64,000 bases of DNA from the NCBI GenBank assembly GCA_964019135.1, contig OZ025253.1, forward strand, positions 35,452,548 to 35,516,547, written 5' to 3'. A program made the translations under genes and the position numbers. The DNA comes from Arenicola marina (Eukaryota > Annelida > Polychaeta > Arenicolidae). Positions 41,502-56,200 of this stretch are shown here, in pieces. The notes beneath the pieces were generated by a model that ran no database searches, was not told where the DNA came from, and was given only the letters and a program-made list of their open reading frames with translations. Position 1 is the stretch's first letter, and every line of letters begins with the position of its first letter.

Positions 41502-44500
41502 ATGTTAAGTGATGGCTCCACTGACGATTTAATATTATGTAGCAAGTCTGATTTACATTTTATGAATGAGGGGAGCTGTCAATGTGATTTTACTGGGCAA
41601 CTAAGCAGTAAAGCCCATATTTTAAGCGATCTAACCGACACAGATGTTGTACATTGTAATGATGAGCTTTGTTTTATGGAAGATGACATGTCACGTGATG
41701 TTTTAACGATACCATGCAAGGTAAAAGAATCCAAAGATATTTTAAGCCGTGTTGCAGATAGTGTAAGATACCGGCCTGATCAGCCTTTTATGATGAATGA
41801 GGATCATACATATGCCCCTACCGACATAATAGCTACACCCAAGAATAATGAGGTAAGGTACGACCCCACATCTGTCCAGGACTGCCGCAATCATGAAAAG
41901 GTAAGTGAACGACAGGAGAATTTAGTGGCAGCGATCGAAGCCAACGAAGATGAAGAGTTATTTGGGCTCGCGCCTTTTCATCAGAGAAATGTAAAAAATC
42001 TCAAGATAGCCCACACTAACATAAACAGCGTACGACATAAGTTTGGACCGCTTAGCCAAGCACTGGGAAAAGGCGCAGTAGATGTCTTGTTCATTCAAGA
42101 GACTAAGTTAGACGATAGCTTTCCGGCAGGCCAATTTACCTTAAATGGGTACAAGGTCCACCGAAATGATAATACAGACAGCTCTGGAGGCATAATGGTG
42201 CAGGTAAGAGACGATATACCACACCGGCGGCGCAAGGATATATAAATTAATGAAGACGAGAAGGGGCGTATCGAATCCCTGGCAATAGAAGTGACGCTGA
42301 ATGCTGAAAAGTGGCTCTTTCTCAGTGTATACAAGCAGCCGAAGGTAAAAAACGCATTACTTGTGACAAAGATCGATAGCCTTCTGAATGCAATCGCTGC
42401 TGAACAGGTTAACCTTGTACTGTTGGGAGATTTAAATGCAAACATGTTAAATCATAAACATTGTCTGAATGACGTATTAGAGGTCTATGGTACTAAAAAT
42501 ATCGTTAAGTCACCAACTTGTTTCAAAGGTAAAATACCGACCTTAATTGATGTTGTGATTACAAATGTGTCGAAGCGCTTACGAGATGTATCATGTATAG
42601 ATACGGGCCTCAGCAATTTTCACCATATGGTTTGCGTAGCAACGAAAATAAAAGTTCCCATTAGGCAGCAGAAACGCGTCTATTATCGAAGCTTTAAACA
42701 TTTTGATGAGATTAAATACAAAGACGATCTAGCATCGGTACCTTTTCATGTAGGTGAAGTCTTTGAAGATGTTGATGATTCATATTGGTTTTGTAGCACA
42801 TTGATCAAAGAGGTCGTTGAAAGACATGCACCAGCTAAGCAACGGGTAGTTAAGAATAACTGTGTGCCATATATGAATAGCCATCTTCGCAAAGCCATAA
42901 ATGTAAAAAATATGCTGAGACGGAAGTACGAGCAATTGAATAGCCAAGAGAATTTGGAAAAATACAGAAAGCAAAGGAATCTCATAGGACGTCTTCGGAA
43001 AGTAAGCATGCAAAAGTGCATAAAGGGGAAATGTAGCGAAGCTACGACTAACGGGAAGGAATTCTGGAAAGTTGTAAAACCACTGAAATCAAGAAAAAAC
43101 GCAAGCAGCGGAAACGTGTTACTGAAAGAGCGTGACGAAATAATATCAGATCCATCAAAGGTAAGTGACATATTTAATCAATATTTCATAGACGTTGCCA
43201 AAGACATAGGCCAACAAGATGACATACCAGATGATCAACCAATAGACGAAACCCTTCTTTATCCCAAAGACCATAAATCCGTTATGGCTATAAAGGAAGG
43301 TAACCAAGGTATAACGGAAACTTTTAACTTTCGGGCAGTAAGTAGCCACGAAATATACAATGCACTTAAAGGCATTGACGTGTCGAAGGCTAGTGGCTAC
43401 GACAAGATACCTCCGAAGCTTATCAAGCTGGGAGCTGCCATCCTGTGTGAGCCATTAAGGTATGTGTTAAATATGACGATTAATTGTAATACGTTTCCAA
43501 AAAAACTAAAATACGCTGAAGTCACACCAATTTTCAAGAAGAAGGACAACTTAAATATAGAAAACTGCAGGCCAGTAAGTGTTCTCCCCTGTATCTACAA
43601 GATATATGAAACAATATTGTGTGACCAGCTTATATCCTTTATGGAACCCAGGTTATCACCCGGACTATCTGGGTTTAGAAAGAGACACAGTTGTCAAAGC
43701 CTACTGATGCGCTTAGTTGAAGACTCCAAAAATGCATTAGATAATAATCAAGTTATGGGAGCTATACTAATGGATCTCTCAAAAGCATTCGACTGTCTTC
43801 CACATAGATTATTGATTACCAAGATGAAGGCTTATGGCATAAGTAAACAATCATGTACGCTAGTTGCAAGCTATCTTACGAACCGCGAACAGAGGGTAAA
43901 ACTAGGACATAATCGGAGCGAGTGGCTTACCCTCAAGAAAGGAGAACCACAGGGATCTGTTTTGGGTCAACATCTGTATAATGTATTTACGAATGACCTG
44001 CTTGTATCCACCGCACGGAGAACCGATAAGTACAATTATGCTGATGGTAATACTGTGGCGGCTCAAGGTAAGGAGTTTAACAAGGTTAAAGTAACTCTAG
44101 AGAAGGCGTTATCGGAGATAACAACTTGGTTCGTCGACAATTACATGAAAGCTAACCCAAGTAAGTACCAGGCAATCGTGTTTGAAAAGAGAAACGAATT
44201 AAGTCAGCACAGATCGTTTTCGATTTCTGGAACAGAACTGGCAGCACAACAGGAAGTAACATTACTAGGTATTCAACTGGACGCTAGGTTAACTTTCGGC
44301 AACCATATATCAAGTTTATGCAAGAAGGCTGGAAAAAGTCTCAATGTTTTAGCTAGAGTTTCTAAATTAATGGATGTTGATAGCCAACTTACGTTATTTC
44401 ATGCTTTTATTCTTTCACATTTTAATTATTGTCCCGTTGTATGGCATTTTTGTGATATGAAAAATATGCGTAAGATTGAAAAGATACAGGAGCGGGCATT

Positions 44501-44894
44501 GAGGTATGTGTTTAATGACTTTAGATCAGAATACGCAGAGTTGAGGAAGAGAGCAGGTAGACCATTGCTATATGTTGAACGATTGCGCTGCATATCATTA
44601 GAAGTTTACAAGAGTATCAACAAGATTGGGCCTAGTTATCTTCAGGACATGTATAACGTGAAGGAAAACAATTACATTTTAAAAAATAGGCCACATATAT
44701 GTATGCCACGCGTTAAGACAACAGCTGATGGCCATAATTCATTGAAGTATCAAGGTAGCAAGCTATGGAACATACTCAACAAGGATACGAAATTAGCCAA
44801 ATCTGCCAAGGAATTTAAAACATCGCTGTCAACCTCGAATGTGTTCTTGTGTCACTGTAATTCGTGCACATTATGTAACATAGCTAATGGGTAA
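41502..44894 (+). pseudogene. LINE ORF2: endonuclease and reverse transcriptase, with an in-frame stop
   Basis: The ATG at 41502 opens a frame interrupted once, by TAA at 42243-42245, and then open to TAA at 44892. An N-terminal acidic region is followed by the AP-like endonuclease (HTNINSVRHKF, FIQETKLD, GDLNANML, and LSNFHHMV where SDHH is usual). The reverse transcriptase includes GYDKIPPKLIK, NCRPVSVLP, MDLSKAFDCLPH and GEPQGSVLG. The catalytic YADD is YADG (44037-44048), losing one metal-binding aspartate. The C-terminus ends CHCNSCTLC. The stop, the YADG change and the altered SDHH together make activity very unlikely, although only one nonsense change in 3.4 kb suggests a fairly recent insertion. 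Confidence 0.9.
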
Positions 44895-45059
44895 GGTTTT
44901 ATGAGATGCAAAGGTTGTTATATTTTCATTGTCATATATATATATCTCATCCGCTCATGTCATTTTATCCTTATCGGTCAATAGCACGTGTGCTAATGTG
45001 TATTGTTGACTTTTACATACCGACGTTAAATAAAACTTTATCTTATCTTATCTTATCCA

Positions 45060-46515
45060 TGTCCCTAAATACCAAGCGGCATCTGAAATCTCGGAAACCA
45101 GCCTGTGGGAAATCGAAAAAATAAATAAAAAAGAACTAGAGGCATTCCGGTAAATTTGGCAAACATACTACTTGTTTATCGTCACCTCCACAGGTGTGGG
45201 ACGTGTAGGTTAATGTGCCGACAAACCTCAACATCCGGGATCTGATGAGAGAACTGCCAGAACCATTATACATGTAACGGCATGTGCACTGTGCGACGAA
45301 CTCCACCAGTGACGTGTGTTGTATAGTGTAAATATTGAGAGGTTTCGTTAGCGTCTGAAACTGATTTGAAGAGACGAGGGGTATAGGGGTGCGATGTGGA
45401 GAGGCAAAGAGATATAGCAGTGAGTGGATTTATACCGACATAGTTAGGGAGAGAGGGTTATGCGAAAAGAGGTAGGAGGGAGAGGGAGTGAGAGGGAGAA
45501 GGAGGGGGGGCAGACCGCGGGCGGGGTTGATGTATGGGTCGTGGGGAGACAAGGAACGGTGCAGATAGTGCGGGGGGGGGGCTTGAAAGTGGGAGAGAGC
45601 AATAGTAAAGGCATATATATATATATCGCCGTATTTCCTGACTTGCGAGGTACCCTATATCTATATTATATGCTTGTGACGTACCCTTTCCTGTGAGGTA
45701 CTACCTCGCAAGTAAACATTGCTATAATTCGATTTTCCGGTGATATTTTGCGGCTTGGGAAGAATATATTTCTGTCATGTGCCAATTAGGTTCACATCAG
45801 GCAGTAATGAACAGTTTGGATTAAGGACACAAAGTGCTAGGGTCTAATATCAAGAGGTACCTCACAAGTAAACCGGAAGAAAATATATATATGGAAAAAA
45901 AGTGTACAAATTATATATACCGCTAGAGGGCGCGTCGAATTTGTATAGCACCGCTATGGATGAATTTATTTTCCCGAAGTTTATGTCGTTTTAGTGCTTC
46001 CAATCAGAAGGCGACCGAGACCGCCAAAGGAAAAAAATTATAATATGAAGTCATATTTGCGTATTCGTGGCGGGTTGATTTAAAATCCCGACTTGGCATC
46101 TTCAGATCGTTGCGTTGCATTGTAGTGGAGCAGATAAGGGTGTTTTTTTCAGCGGAATCGTTCACATTGTGAGACCAAATTGGGCATAGACGTTCCCCTG
46201 CGACTAGTTTTCCAAAAAAGTCCGTTAGCCACTTAAAAATCCAAAATGGCGGTCATTTTTCAAGATGGCCGCTATTTTTACCGTTTTCGCCGTTAAAGTG
46301 GACTGAGTAGTCCGACTTTAATGATTTTGATGTCGATTTAGATGTTTTAGACCACGCCCAAACCGTATTTAACCTAATTCTAATACTATAACTCTTCAAC
46401 ACAGGTGGCAATATCGCAATTGCGCGATATTGTGGTGGGTCATATGACCCCGATGGGTCATTTTGCCCCATGTTCCCCTACTTAAATTCTATCGCTGGTT
46501 ACAAATGAGAAAATT
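45060..46515. other. Non-coding DNA, no gene seen
   Basis: Purine-rich stretch at 45440-45600, a short (TA)n run near 45617-45626 and a repeated TACCTCGCAAGTA-like phrase near 45640-45870 (GCGAGGTACC, TGAGGTACTACCTCGCAAG, AGGTACCTCACAAG). Nothing is supported as a gene. Confidence 0.4.
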
Positions 46516-46534
46516 AACGAATGAGAGATAATAT

Positions 46535-47255
46535 TTCTTTGGTGTGAGACGAAGGAGGGGGCCGCGTGATGTGAGAGGAAGAAGGGAGCCGCCGTGGTGG
46601 GAGAGAGGGTCGCCGTGGTGTGAGAGGAAGGAGCGGGCCGCCGTGGTGTGAGAGGAAGGAGGGGGCCGCCGTGGTGTTAGAGGAAGGAGGGGGCCGCGTG
46701 CTGTGAGAGGAAGGAAGTGGCCGCAGTGGTGTGATAGGAAGGAGGGGGCCGCCGTGGTGTGAGAGGAAGGAGGGGGCCGCCATGGTGTGAGAGGAAGCAG
46801 GGAGCCGTCGTCGTGTGAGAGGAAGGAGGGGGTCGCCGTGGTGTGAGAAAGGACCGCCATGGTGTGAGAGGAAGGAGGGGGCCGCCGTGGTGTGAGAGGA
46901 AGGAGGGGGCCGCCATGGTGTGAGAGGAAGCAGGGAGCCGTCGTCGTGTGAGAGGAAGGAGGGGGTCGCCGTGGTGTGAGAGAGGGCCGCCATGGTGTGA
47001 GAGGAAGGAGGGGGCCGCCGTGGTGTGAGAGGAAGAAGGGAGCCGCGTGGTGTGAGAGGAAGGAGGGAGCCGCCGTGGTGTGAGAGGAAGGAGGAGGCCG
47101 CCGTGGTGTGAGAGGAAGGAGGGGGCCGCCGTGGTGTGAGAGGAAGGAGGGGGCCGCAGTGGTGTGAGAGAGGGCCGCCATGGTGTGAGAGGAAGGAGGA
47201 GGCCGCCGTGGTGAGAGAGGAAGGAGGGGGCCGCGTGGTGTGAGAGGAAGGATTT
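46535..47255. repeat. 28-bp minisatellite, about 26 units
   Basis: Purine-rich unit with GTGTGAGAGGAAGGAGG followed by GGGCCGCC. Some units are a few bases shorter. The minus strand lacks stops over long stretches and reads as repeats of PSSHTTAAPSFLSHHGG; these frames are by-products of a 28-bp unit (28 codons per 84 bp). It abuts the 22-bp satellite with about 10 bp between. Confidence 0.93.
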
Positions 47256-47264
47256 GGTCAAATT

Positions 47265-50200
47265 TATTGACACGAGATCTCCTCCGCGTCCACACGAGAT
47301 CCCCTCCCTCATCGACACGAGATTCTCTCCTGATCGAGACCAGATCCCATCCTTATCGACACGAGAACCTTTCTTTATTGACGTGAGATCCCCTTCTTAT
47401 CGATACGAGGTCCCCTCCTCGTCCACGCGAGATCCCCTCCTCATCGACACGATATCCCCTGTTTATCGACTCGAGATCCTCTCCTCATCCACAGGAGATT
47501 CCTTCTTTATTGGCACGAGATCCCATCCACATCCACACGAGATACCTTCTTTATTGACACGAGATCCCCTCCTTATCGACACGAGACTCTCTCCTGATCG
47601 AGACGAGATCTCTTCCTTATGGACACGAGATCCCCTCCTCATCCACATGAGATCCCTTCTTTATTGACACGAGATCCCCTCCTTATCGACACGAGATCCC
47701 CTCCTCATCCACATGAGATCCCTTCTTTATCGACACGAGAACCCCTCCTTATCGACACGAGATGCCATCCTCATCCACACGAGATCCCTTCTTTATTGAC
47801 GCAAGATCCCCTCCTTATCAACACGCGATCCCTTCTTTATTGACAAGAGATCCCCTCCTTATCGACACGAGATCCCCTCCTCATCCACACGAGATCCCTT
47901 CTTTATTGACGCGAGATCCCCTCCTGATCGACACGATATCCCCCTTATCATCGACACGTGATTTCCTGCTTATCGACTCGAGATCATCTCCTTATCCACA
48001 CGAGATCCCTTCTTTATTGACGCGAGATCCCCTCCTTATCGACAAGAGATCGCTTCTTTATTGACACGAGATCCCCTCCTTATCGACACGAGACTCTCTC
48101 CTGATCGAGACGAGATCTCTTCCTTATGGACACGAGATCCCCTCCTCATCCACATGAGATAGCTTCTTTATCGACACGAGAACCCCTCCTTATCGACACG
48201 AGATGCCATCCTCATCCACACGAGATCCCTTCTTTATTGACGCAAGATCCCCTCCTTATCAACACGAGATCCCTTCTTTATTGACAAGAGATCCCCTCCT
48301 TATCGACACGAGATCCCCTCCTCATCCACACGAGATCCCTTCTTTATTGACGCGAGATCCCCTCCTGATCGACACGATATCCCCCTTATCATCGACACGT
48401 GATCTCCTGCTTATCGACTCGAGATCCTCTCCTTATCCACACGAGACGTCTTCTTTATAGACACGGGATCCCATCCAGATCCACACGAGATCCCTTCTTT
48501 ATCGACACGAGATCCCCTCCTTATCCACACGAGATCCCTTCTTTATTGACGCGAGATCCCCTCCTTATCGACAAGAGATCGCTTCTTTATTGACACGAGA
48601 TCCCCTCCTTATCGACACGAGACTCTCTCCTGATCGAGACGAGATCCCCTCCTTATGGACACGAGATCCCCTCCTCATCCACATGAGACCCCTACTTTAT
48701 TGAGGCCAGATCCCCTCCTTTTCGACACGAGATGCCATCCTCATCCACACGAGATCCCTTCTTTATTGACGCAAGATCCCCTCCTTATCTACACGAGGTC
48801 CCTTCCTCGTCGACACGAGGTCCCCTCCTAACTGACACGAGGTCCCCTCCTCATCCACGCGAGATCCCTTCTTATTGACGCGGGATCCCCTCCTTATCGA
48901 CACGAGATCTCCTGCTTATCGACACGAGATCCTCTCCTCATCCACACGAGATCCCTTCTTTATTGACGCGAGATCCCCTCCTTATCGACACGAGATCCCC
49001 TCCTCATCGACACGAGATCCCCTGCTTATCGACACGAGATCTCTTCTTTATTGGCACGATATCCCATCCACATCCACACGAAATCCCTTCTTTATCGACA
49101 CGAGATCCCCTCCTCATCCACTCGAGATCCCTTCCTTATTGACGCGAGATCCCCTCCTGATCGACACGATATCCCCCTTCTTATCGACACGAGATCTCTT
49201 CCTTATGGACACGAGATCCCCTCCTCATCCACATGAGATCCCTTCTTTATCGACATGAGAACCCCTCCTTATCGACACGAGATGCCATCCTCATCCACAC
49301 GAGATCCCTTCTTTATTGACGCAAGATCCCCTCCTTATCTACACGAGATCGTTTCTTTATTGACGCGAGATCCCCTCCTTATCAACACGAGATCCCTTCT
49401 TTATTGACAAGAGATCCCCTCCTTATCGACACGAGATCCCTTCCTCATCCACACGAGATACCTTCTTTATTGACGCGAGATCCCCTCCTGATCGACACGA
49501 TATCCCCCTTATCATCGACACGTGATCTCCTGCTTATCGACTCGAGATCCTCTCCTCATCCACACGAGACGTCTTCTTAATAGACACGGGATCCCATCCA
49601 GATCCACACGAGATCCCTTCTTTATCGACACGAGATCCCCTCCTTATCCACACGACACTCTCTCCTGATCGAGACGAGTTCCCCTCCTTATGGACACGAG
49701 ATCCCCTCCTCATCCACATGAGACCCCTACTTTATTGAGGCCAGATCCCCTCCTTATCGACACGAGATGCCATCCTCATCCACACGAGATCCCTTCTTTA
49801 TTGACGCAAGATCCCCTCCTTATCTACACGAGGTCCCTTCCTCGTCGACACGAGGTCCCCTCCTTACTGACACGAGGTCCCCTCCTCATCCACGCGAGAT
49901 CCCTTCTTATTGACGCGGGATCCCCTCCTTATCGACACGAGATCCCCTGCTTATCGATACGAGATCCCTTCTTTATTGGCACGATATCCCATCCACATCC
50001 ACACGAAATCCCTTCTTTATCGACACGAGATCCCCTCTTCATCCACTCGAGATCCCTTTATTATTGACGCGAGATCCCCCTCTTATCGACACGAGATCCC
50101 CCTCTTATCGACACGAGATCCCTTCTTTATTGACACCCGATCCCCTCCTCAACGACACGAGATATCCGCCTCGTCGACACCAGACCCCCTCCTTATCGAC

Positions 50201-53200
50201 ACGAGATCCCTTCTTTATTGACACCAGATTCCCTCCTCATCGACACGAGATATCCGCTTCGTCGGCACCAGATCCCCTCCTTATCGACACGAGATCCCCT
50301 CCTTATCGACACAAGATCCCATCCTCATCGACACGAGATCCCCTCCTCATCGACACGAGATCCTCTGCTTATCGACACGAGTTCCCTTCTTTATTGGCAC
50401 GATATCCCATCCACATCCACACGAAATCCCTTCTTTATCGACACGAGATCCCCTCCTCATCCACTCGAGATCCCTTTATTATAGACGCGAGATCCCCTTC
50501 TTATCGACACGAGATCCCTTCTTTATTGACGCGAGATCCCCTCCTTATCGACACGAGATGCCATCCTCATCCACACGAGATCCCTTCTTTATTGACGCAA
50601 GATCCCCTCCTTATCTACACGAGGTCCCCTCCTCATCGACGCAAGGTGCCCTCCTTATCGACACGAGGTCCCCTCTTCATCCACGCGAGATCCCTTCTTA
50701 TTGACGCGGGATCCCCTCCTTATCGACACGAGATCCCCTGCTTATCGACACGAGATCCTCTCCTCATCCACACGAGATCCCTTCTTTATTGACGCGAGAT
50801 CCCATCCTTATCGACACGAGATCCCTTCCTCATCGACACGAGATCCCCTGCTTATCGACACGAGATCCCTTCTTTATTGGAACGATATCCCATCCACATC
50901 CACACGAAATCCCTTCTTTATCGACACGAGATCCCCTCCTCATCCAATCGAGATCCCTTTATTATTGACGCGAGATCCCCCTCTTATCGACACGGGATCC
51001 CTCCTTTATTTACACCAGATCCCCTCCTCATCGACACGAGATATCCGCCTCGTCGACACCAGATCCCCTCCTTATCGACACGAGATCCCTTCTTTATTGA
51101 CACCAGATCCCCTCCTCATCGACACGAGATATCCGCCTCGTCCACACCAGATCCCCTCCTTATCGACACGAGATCCCCTGCTTATCGACACAAGATCCCT
51201 TCTTTATTGACACGATATCCCATCCACATCCACACGAAATCCCTTCTTTATCGACACGAGATCCCCTCCTCATCCACTCGAGATCCCTTTATTATAGACG
51301 CGAGATCCCCTTCTTATCGACACGAGATCCCTTCTTTATTGACGCGAGATCCCCTCCTTATCGACACGAGATGCCATCCTCATCCACACGAGATCCTTTC
51401 TTTATTGACGCAAGATCCCCTCCTTATCTACACGAGGTCCCCTCCTCATCGACGCAAGGTGCCCTCCTTATCGACACGAGGTCCCCTCTTCATCCACGCG
51501 AGATCCCTTCTTATTGACGCGGGATTCCCTCCTTATCGACACGAGATCCCCTGCTTATCGACACGAGATCCTCTCCTCATCCACACGAGATCCCTTCTTT
51601 ATTGACGCGAGATGCCATCCTTATCGACACGAGATCCCTTCCTCATCGACACGAGATCCCCTGCTTATCGACACGAGATCCCTTCTTTATTGGAACGATA
51701 TCCCATCCACATCCACACGAAATCCCTTCTTTATCGACACGAGATCCCCTCCTCATCCAATCGAGATCCCTTTATTATTGACGCGAGATCCCCCTCTTAT
51801 CGACACGGGATCCCTTCTTTATTGACACCAGATCCCCTCCTCATCGACACGAGATATCCGCCTCGTCGACACCAGATCCCCTCCTTATCGACACGAGATC
51901 CCTTCTTTATTGACACCAGATCCCCTCCTCGTCGACACGAGATATCCGCCTCGTCGACACCAGATCCCCTCCTTATCGACACGAGATCCCCTGCTTATCG
52001 ACACCAGATCCCTTCTTTATTGGCACGATATTCCATCCACATCCACACGAAATCCCTTCTTTATCGACACGAGATCCCCTCCTCATCCACTCGAGATCCC
52101 TTTATTATAGACGCGAGATCCCCTTCTTATCGACACGAGATCCCTTCTTTATTGACGCGAGATCCCCTCCTTATCGACACGAGATGCCATCCTCATCCAC
52201 ACGAGATCCCTTCTTTATTGACGCAAGATCCCCTCCTCAACGACACGAGATATCCGCCTCGTCGACACCAGACCCCCTCCTTATCGACACGAGATCCCTT
52301 CTTTATTGACACCAGATTCCCTCCTCATCGACACGAGATATCCGCTTCGTCGGCACCAGATCCCCTCCTTATCGACACGAGATCCCCTCCTTATCGACAC
52401 AAGATCCCATCCTCATCGACACGAGATCCCCTCCTCATCGACACGAGATCCTCTGCTTATCGACACGAGATCCCTTCTTTATTGGCACGATATCCCATCC
52501 ACATCCACACGAAATCCCTTCTTTATCGACACGAGATCCCCTCCTCATCCACTCGAGATCCCTTTATTATAGACGCGAGATCCCCTTCTTATCGACACGA
52601 GATCCCTTCTTTATTGACGCGAGATCCCCTCCTTATCGACACGAGATGCCATCCTCATCCACACGAGATCCCTTCTTTATTGACGCAAGATCCCCTCCTT
52701 ATCTACACGAGGTCCCCTCCTCATCGACGCAAGGTGCCCTCCTTATCGACACGAGGTCCCCTCTTCATCCACGCGAGATCCCTTCTTATTGACGCGGGAT
52801 CCCCTCCTTATCGACACGAGATCCCCTGCTTATCGACACGAGATCCTCTCCTCATCCACACGAGATCCCTTCTTTATTGACGCGAGATCCCATCCTTATC
52901 GACACGAGATCCCTTCCTCATCGACACGAGATCCCCTGCTTATCGACACGAGATCCCTTCTTTATTGGAACGATATCCCATCCACATCCACACGAAATCC
53001 CTTCTTTATCGACACGAGATCCCCTCCTCATCCAATCGAGATCCCTTTATTATTGACGCGAGATCCCCCTCTTATCGACACGGGATCCCTCCTTTATTTA
53101 CACCAGATCCCCTCCTCATCGACACGAGATATCCGCCTCGTCGACACCAGATCCCCTCCTTATCGACACGAGATCCCTTCTTTATTGACACCAGATCCCC

Positions 53201-56200
53201 TCCTCATCGACACGAGATATCCGCCTCGTCGACACCAGATCCCCTCCTTATCGACACGAGATCCCCTGCTTATCGACACAAGATCCCTTCTTTATTGACA
53301 CGATATCCCATCCACATCCACACGAAATCCCTTCTTTATCGACACGAGATCCCCTCCTCATCCACTCGAGATCCCTTTATTATAGACGCGAGATCCCCTT
53401 CTTATCGACACGAGATCCCTTCTTTATTGACGCGAGATCCCCTCCTTATCGACACGAGATGCCATCCTCATCCACACGAGATCCTTTCTTTATTGACGCA
53501 AGATCCCCTCCTTATCTACACGAGGTCCCCTCCTCATCGACGCAAGGTGCCTTCTTTATCGACACGAGGTCCCCTCTTCATCCACGCGAGATCCCTTCTT
53601 ATTGACGCGGGATCCCCTCCTTATCGACACGAGATCCCCTGCTTATCGACACGAGATCCTCTCCTCATCCACACGAGATCCCTTCTTTATTGACGCGAGA
53701 TCCCATCCTTATCGACACGAGATCCCTTCCTCATCGACACGAGATCCCCTACTTATCGACACGAGATCCCTTCTTTATTGGAACGATATCCCATCCACAT
53801 CCACATGAAATCCCTTCTTTATCGACACGAGATCCCCTCCTCATCCAATCGAGATCCCTTTATTATTGACGCGAGATCCCCCTCTTATCGACACGGGATC
53901 CCTTCTTTATTGACACCAGATCCCCTCCTCATCGACACGAGATATCCGCCTCGTCGACACCAGATCCCCTACTTATCGACACGAGATCCCTTCTTTATTG
54001 ACACCAGATCCCCTTCTCATCGACACGAGATATCCGCCTCGTCGACACCAGATCCCCTCCTTATCGACACCAGATCCCCTCCTTATCGACACAAGATCCC
54101 ATCCTCATCGACACGAGATCCCTTCTTTATTGACACCAGATCCCCTCCTCATCGACACGAGATATCCGCCTCGTCGACACCAGAACCCCTCCTCATCGAC
54201 ACGAGATCCCCTCCTTGTCGACACAAGATCCCTTCCTCATCGACACGAGATCCCCTGCTTATCGACACGAGATCCCTTCTTTATTGGCACGATATCCCAT
54301 CCACATCCACACGAAATCCCTTCTTCTTAATCGACACGAGATCCCCTCCTCATCCAATCGAGATCCCTTTATTATTGACGCGAGATCCCCCTCTTATCGA
54401 CACGAGATCCCTTCTTTATTGACACCAGATCCCCTCCTCATCGACACGAGATATCCACCTCGTCGACACCAGATCCCCTCCTTATCGACACGAGATCCCC
54501 TCTTTATCAACACCAGATCCCCTCCTCATCGACACGAGATCCCTTCTTTATTGACACCAGATCCCCTCCTCACCTTACACGAGATATCCGCCTCGTCGAC
54601 ACCAGATCCCCTCTTTATCGACACGAGATCCCCTCCTTATCGACACAAGATCCCATCCTCATCGACACGAGATCCCCTCCTCATCGACACGAGATATCCG
54701 CCTTGTCGACACCAGATACCCTCCTTATCGACACGAGATCCCTTCTTTATTGACACCAGATCCCCTCCTCATCGACACGACATATCCGCCTCGTCGACAC
54801 GAGATCCCCTCCTTATCGACACAAGATCCCATCCTCATCGACACGAGATCCCCTCCTTATCGACACGAGATCCCTTCTTCATTGACACCAGATCCCCTCC
54901 TCATCGACACGAGATATCCGCCTCGTCGACACCAGATCCCTTCCTCATCGACACGAGATCCCTTCTTTATTGACACCAGATCCCCTCCTCATCGACACGA
55001 GATATCCGCCTCGTCGACACCAGATCCCCTCCTTATCGACACGAGATCCCTTCTTTATTGACACCAGATCCCCTCCTCATCGACACGAGATATCCGCCTC
55101 GTCGACACCAGATCCCCTCCTTATCGACACGAGATCCCCTGCTTATCGACACGAGATCCCTTCTTTATTGGCACGATATTCCATCCACATCCACACGAAA
55201 TCCCTTCTTTATCGACACGAGATCCCCTCCTCATCCACTCGAGATCCCTTTATTATAGACGCGAGATCCCCTTCTTATCGACACGAGATCCCTTCTTTAT
55301 TGACGCGAGATCCCCTCCTTATCGACACGAGATGCCATCCTCATCCACACGAGATCCCTTCTTTATTGACGCAAGATCCCCTCCTTATCTACACGAGGTC
55401 CCCTCCTCATCGACGCAAGGTGCCCTCCTTATCGACACGAGGTCCCCTCTTCATCCACGCGAGATCCCTTCTTATTGACGCGGGATCCCCTCCTTATCGA
55501 CACGAGATCCCCTGCTTATCGACACGAGATCCTCTCCTCATCCACACGAGATCCCTTCTTTATTGACGCGAGATCCCATCCTTATCGACACGAGATCCCT
55601 TCCTCATCGACACGAGATCCCCTGCTTATCGACACGAGATCCCTTCTTTATTGGAACGATATCCCATCCACATCCACACGAAATCCCTTCTTTATCGACA
55701 CGAGATCCCCTCCTCATCCAATCGAGATCCCTTTATTATTGACGCGAGATCCCCCTCTTATCGACACGGGATCCCTTCTTTATTGACACCAGATCCCCTC
55801 CTCATCGACACGAGATATCTGCCTCGTCGACACCAGATCCCCTCCTTATCGACACGAGATCCCTTCTTTATTGACACCAGATCCCCTCCTCATCGACACG
55901 AGATATCCGCCTCGTCGACACCAGATCCCCTCCTTATCGACACGAGATCCCCTCCTTATCGACACAAGATCCCATCCTCATCGACACGAGATCACCTCCT
56001 CATCGACACGAGATATCCGCCTCGTCGACACCAGATCCCCTCCTTATCGACACGAGATCCCTTCTTTATTGACATCAGATCCCCTCCTCATCGACACGAG
56101 ATATCCGCCTCGTCGACACCAGATCCCCTCCTTATCGACACGAGATCCCTTCCTCATCGACACGAGATCCCCTGCTTATCGACACGAGATCCCTTCTTTA

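Larger units (their letters stand above)
41012..45057 (+). mobile_element. CR1/Jockey-type LINE, inactive
   Basis: In order: a basic zinc-knuckle frame (41012-41474), an AP-endonuclease and reverse-transcriptase frame (41502-44894), a short 3' UTR with AATAAA (45029-45034) and a TTATC tail (45038-45057). Short tandem repeats instead of a poly-A tail are usual for CR1/L2-type elements. Clade is inferred from motif wording, not phylogeny. The 5' end could not be found and may be truncated. A solo 3' end lies at 32816-32910. Confidence 0.85.

Noticed and set aside
46489..47318. Minus-strand frames of up to 268 codons, rich in PSSHTTAAPSFL
   Set aside because: By-product of the 28-bp minisatellite, stop-free on that strand.
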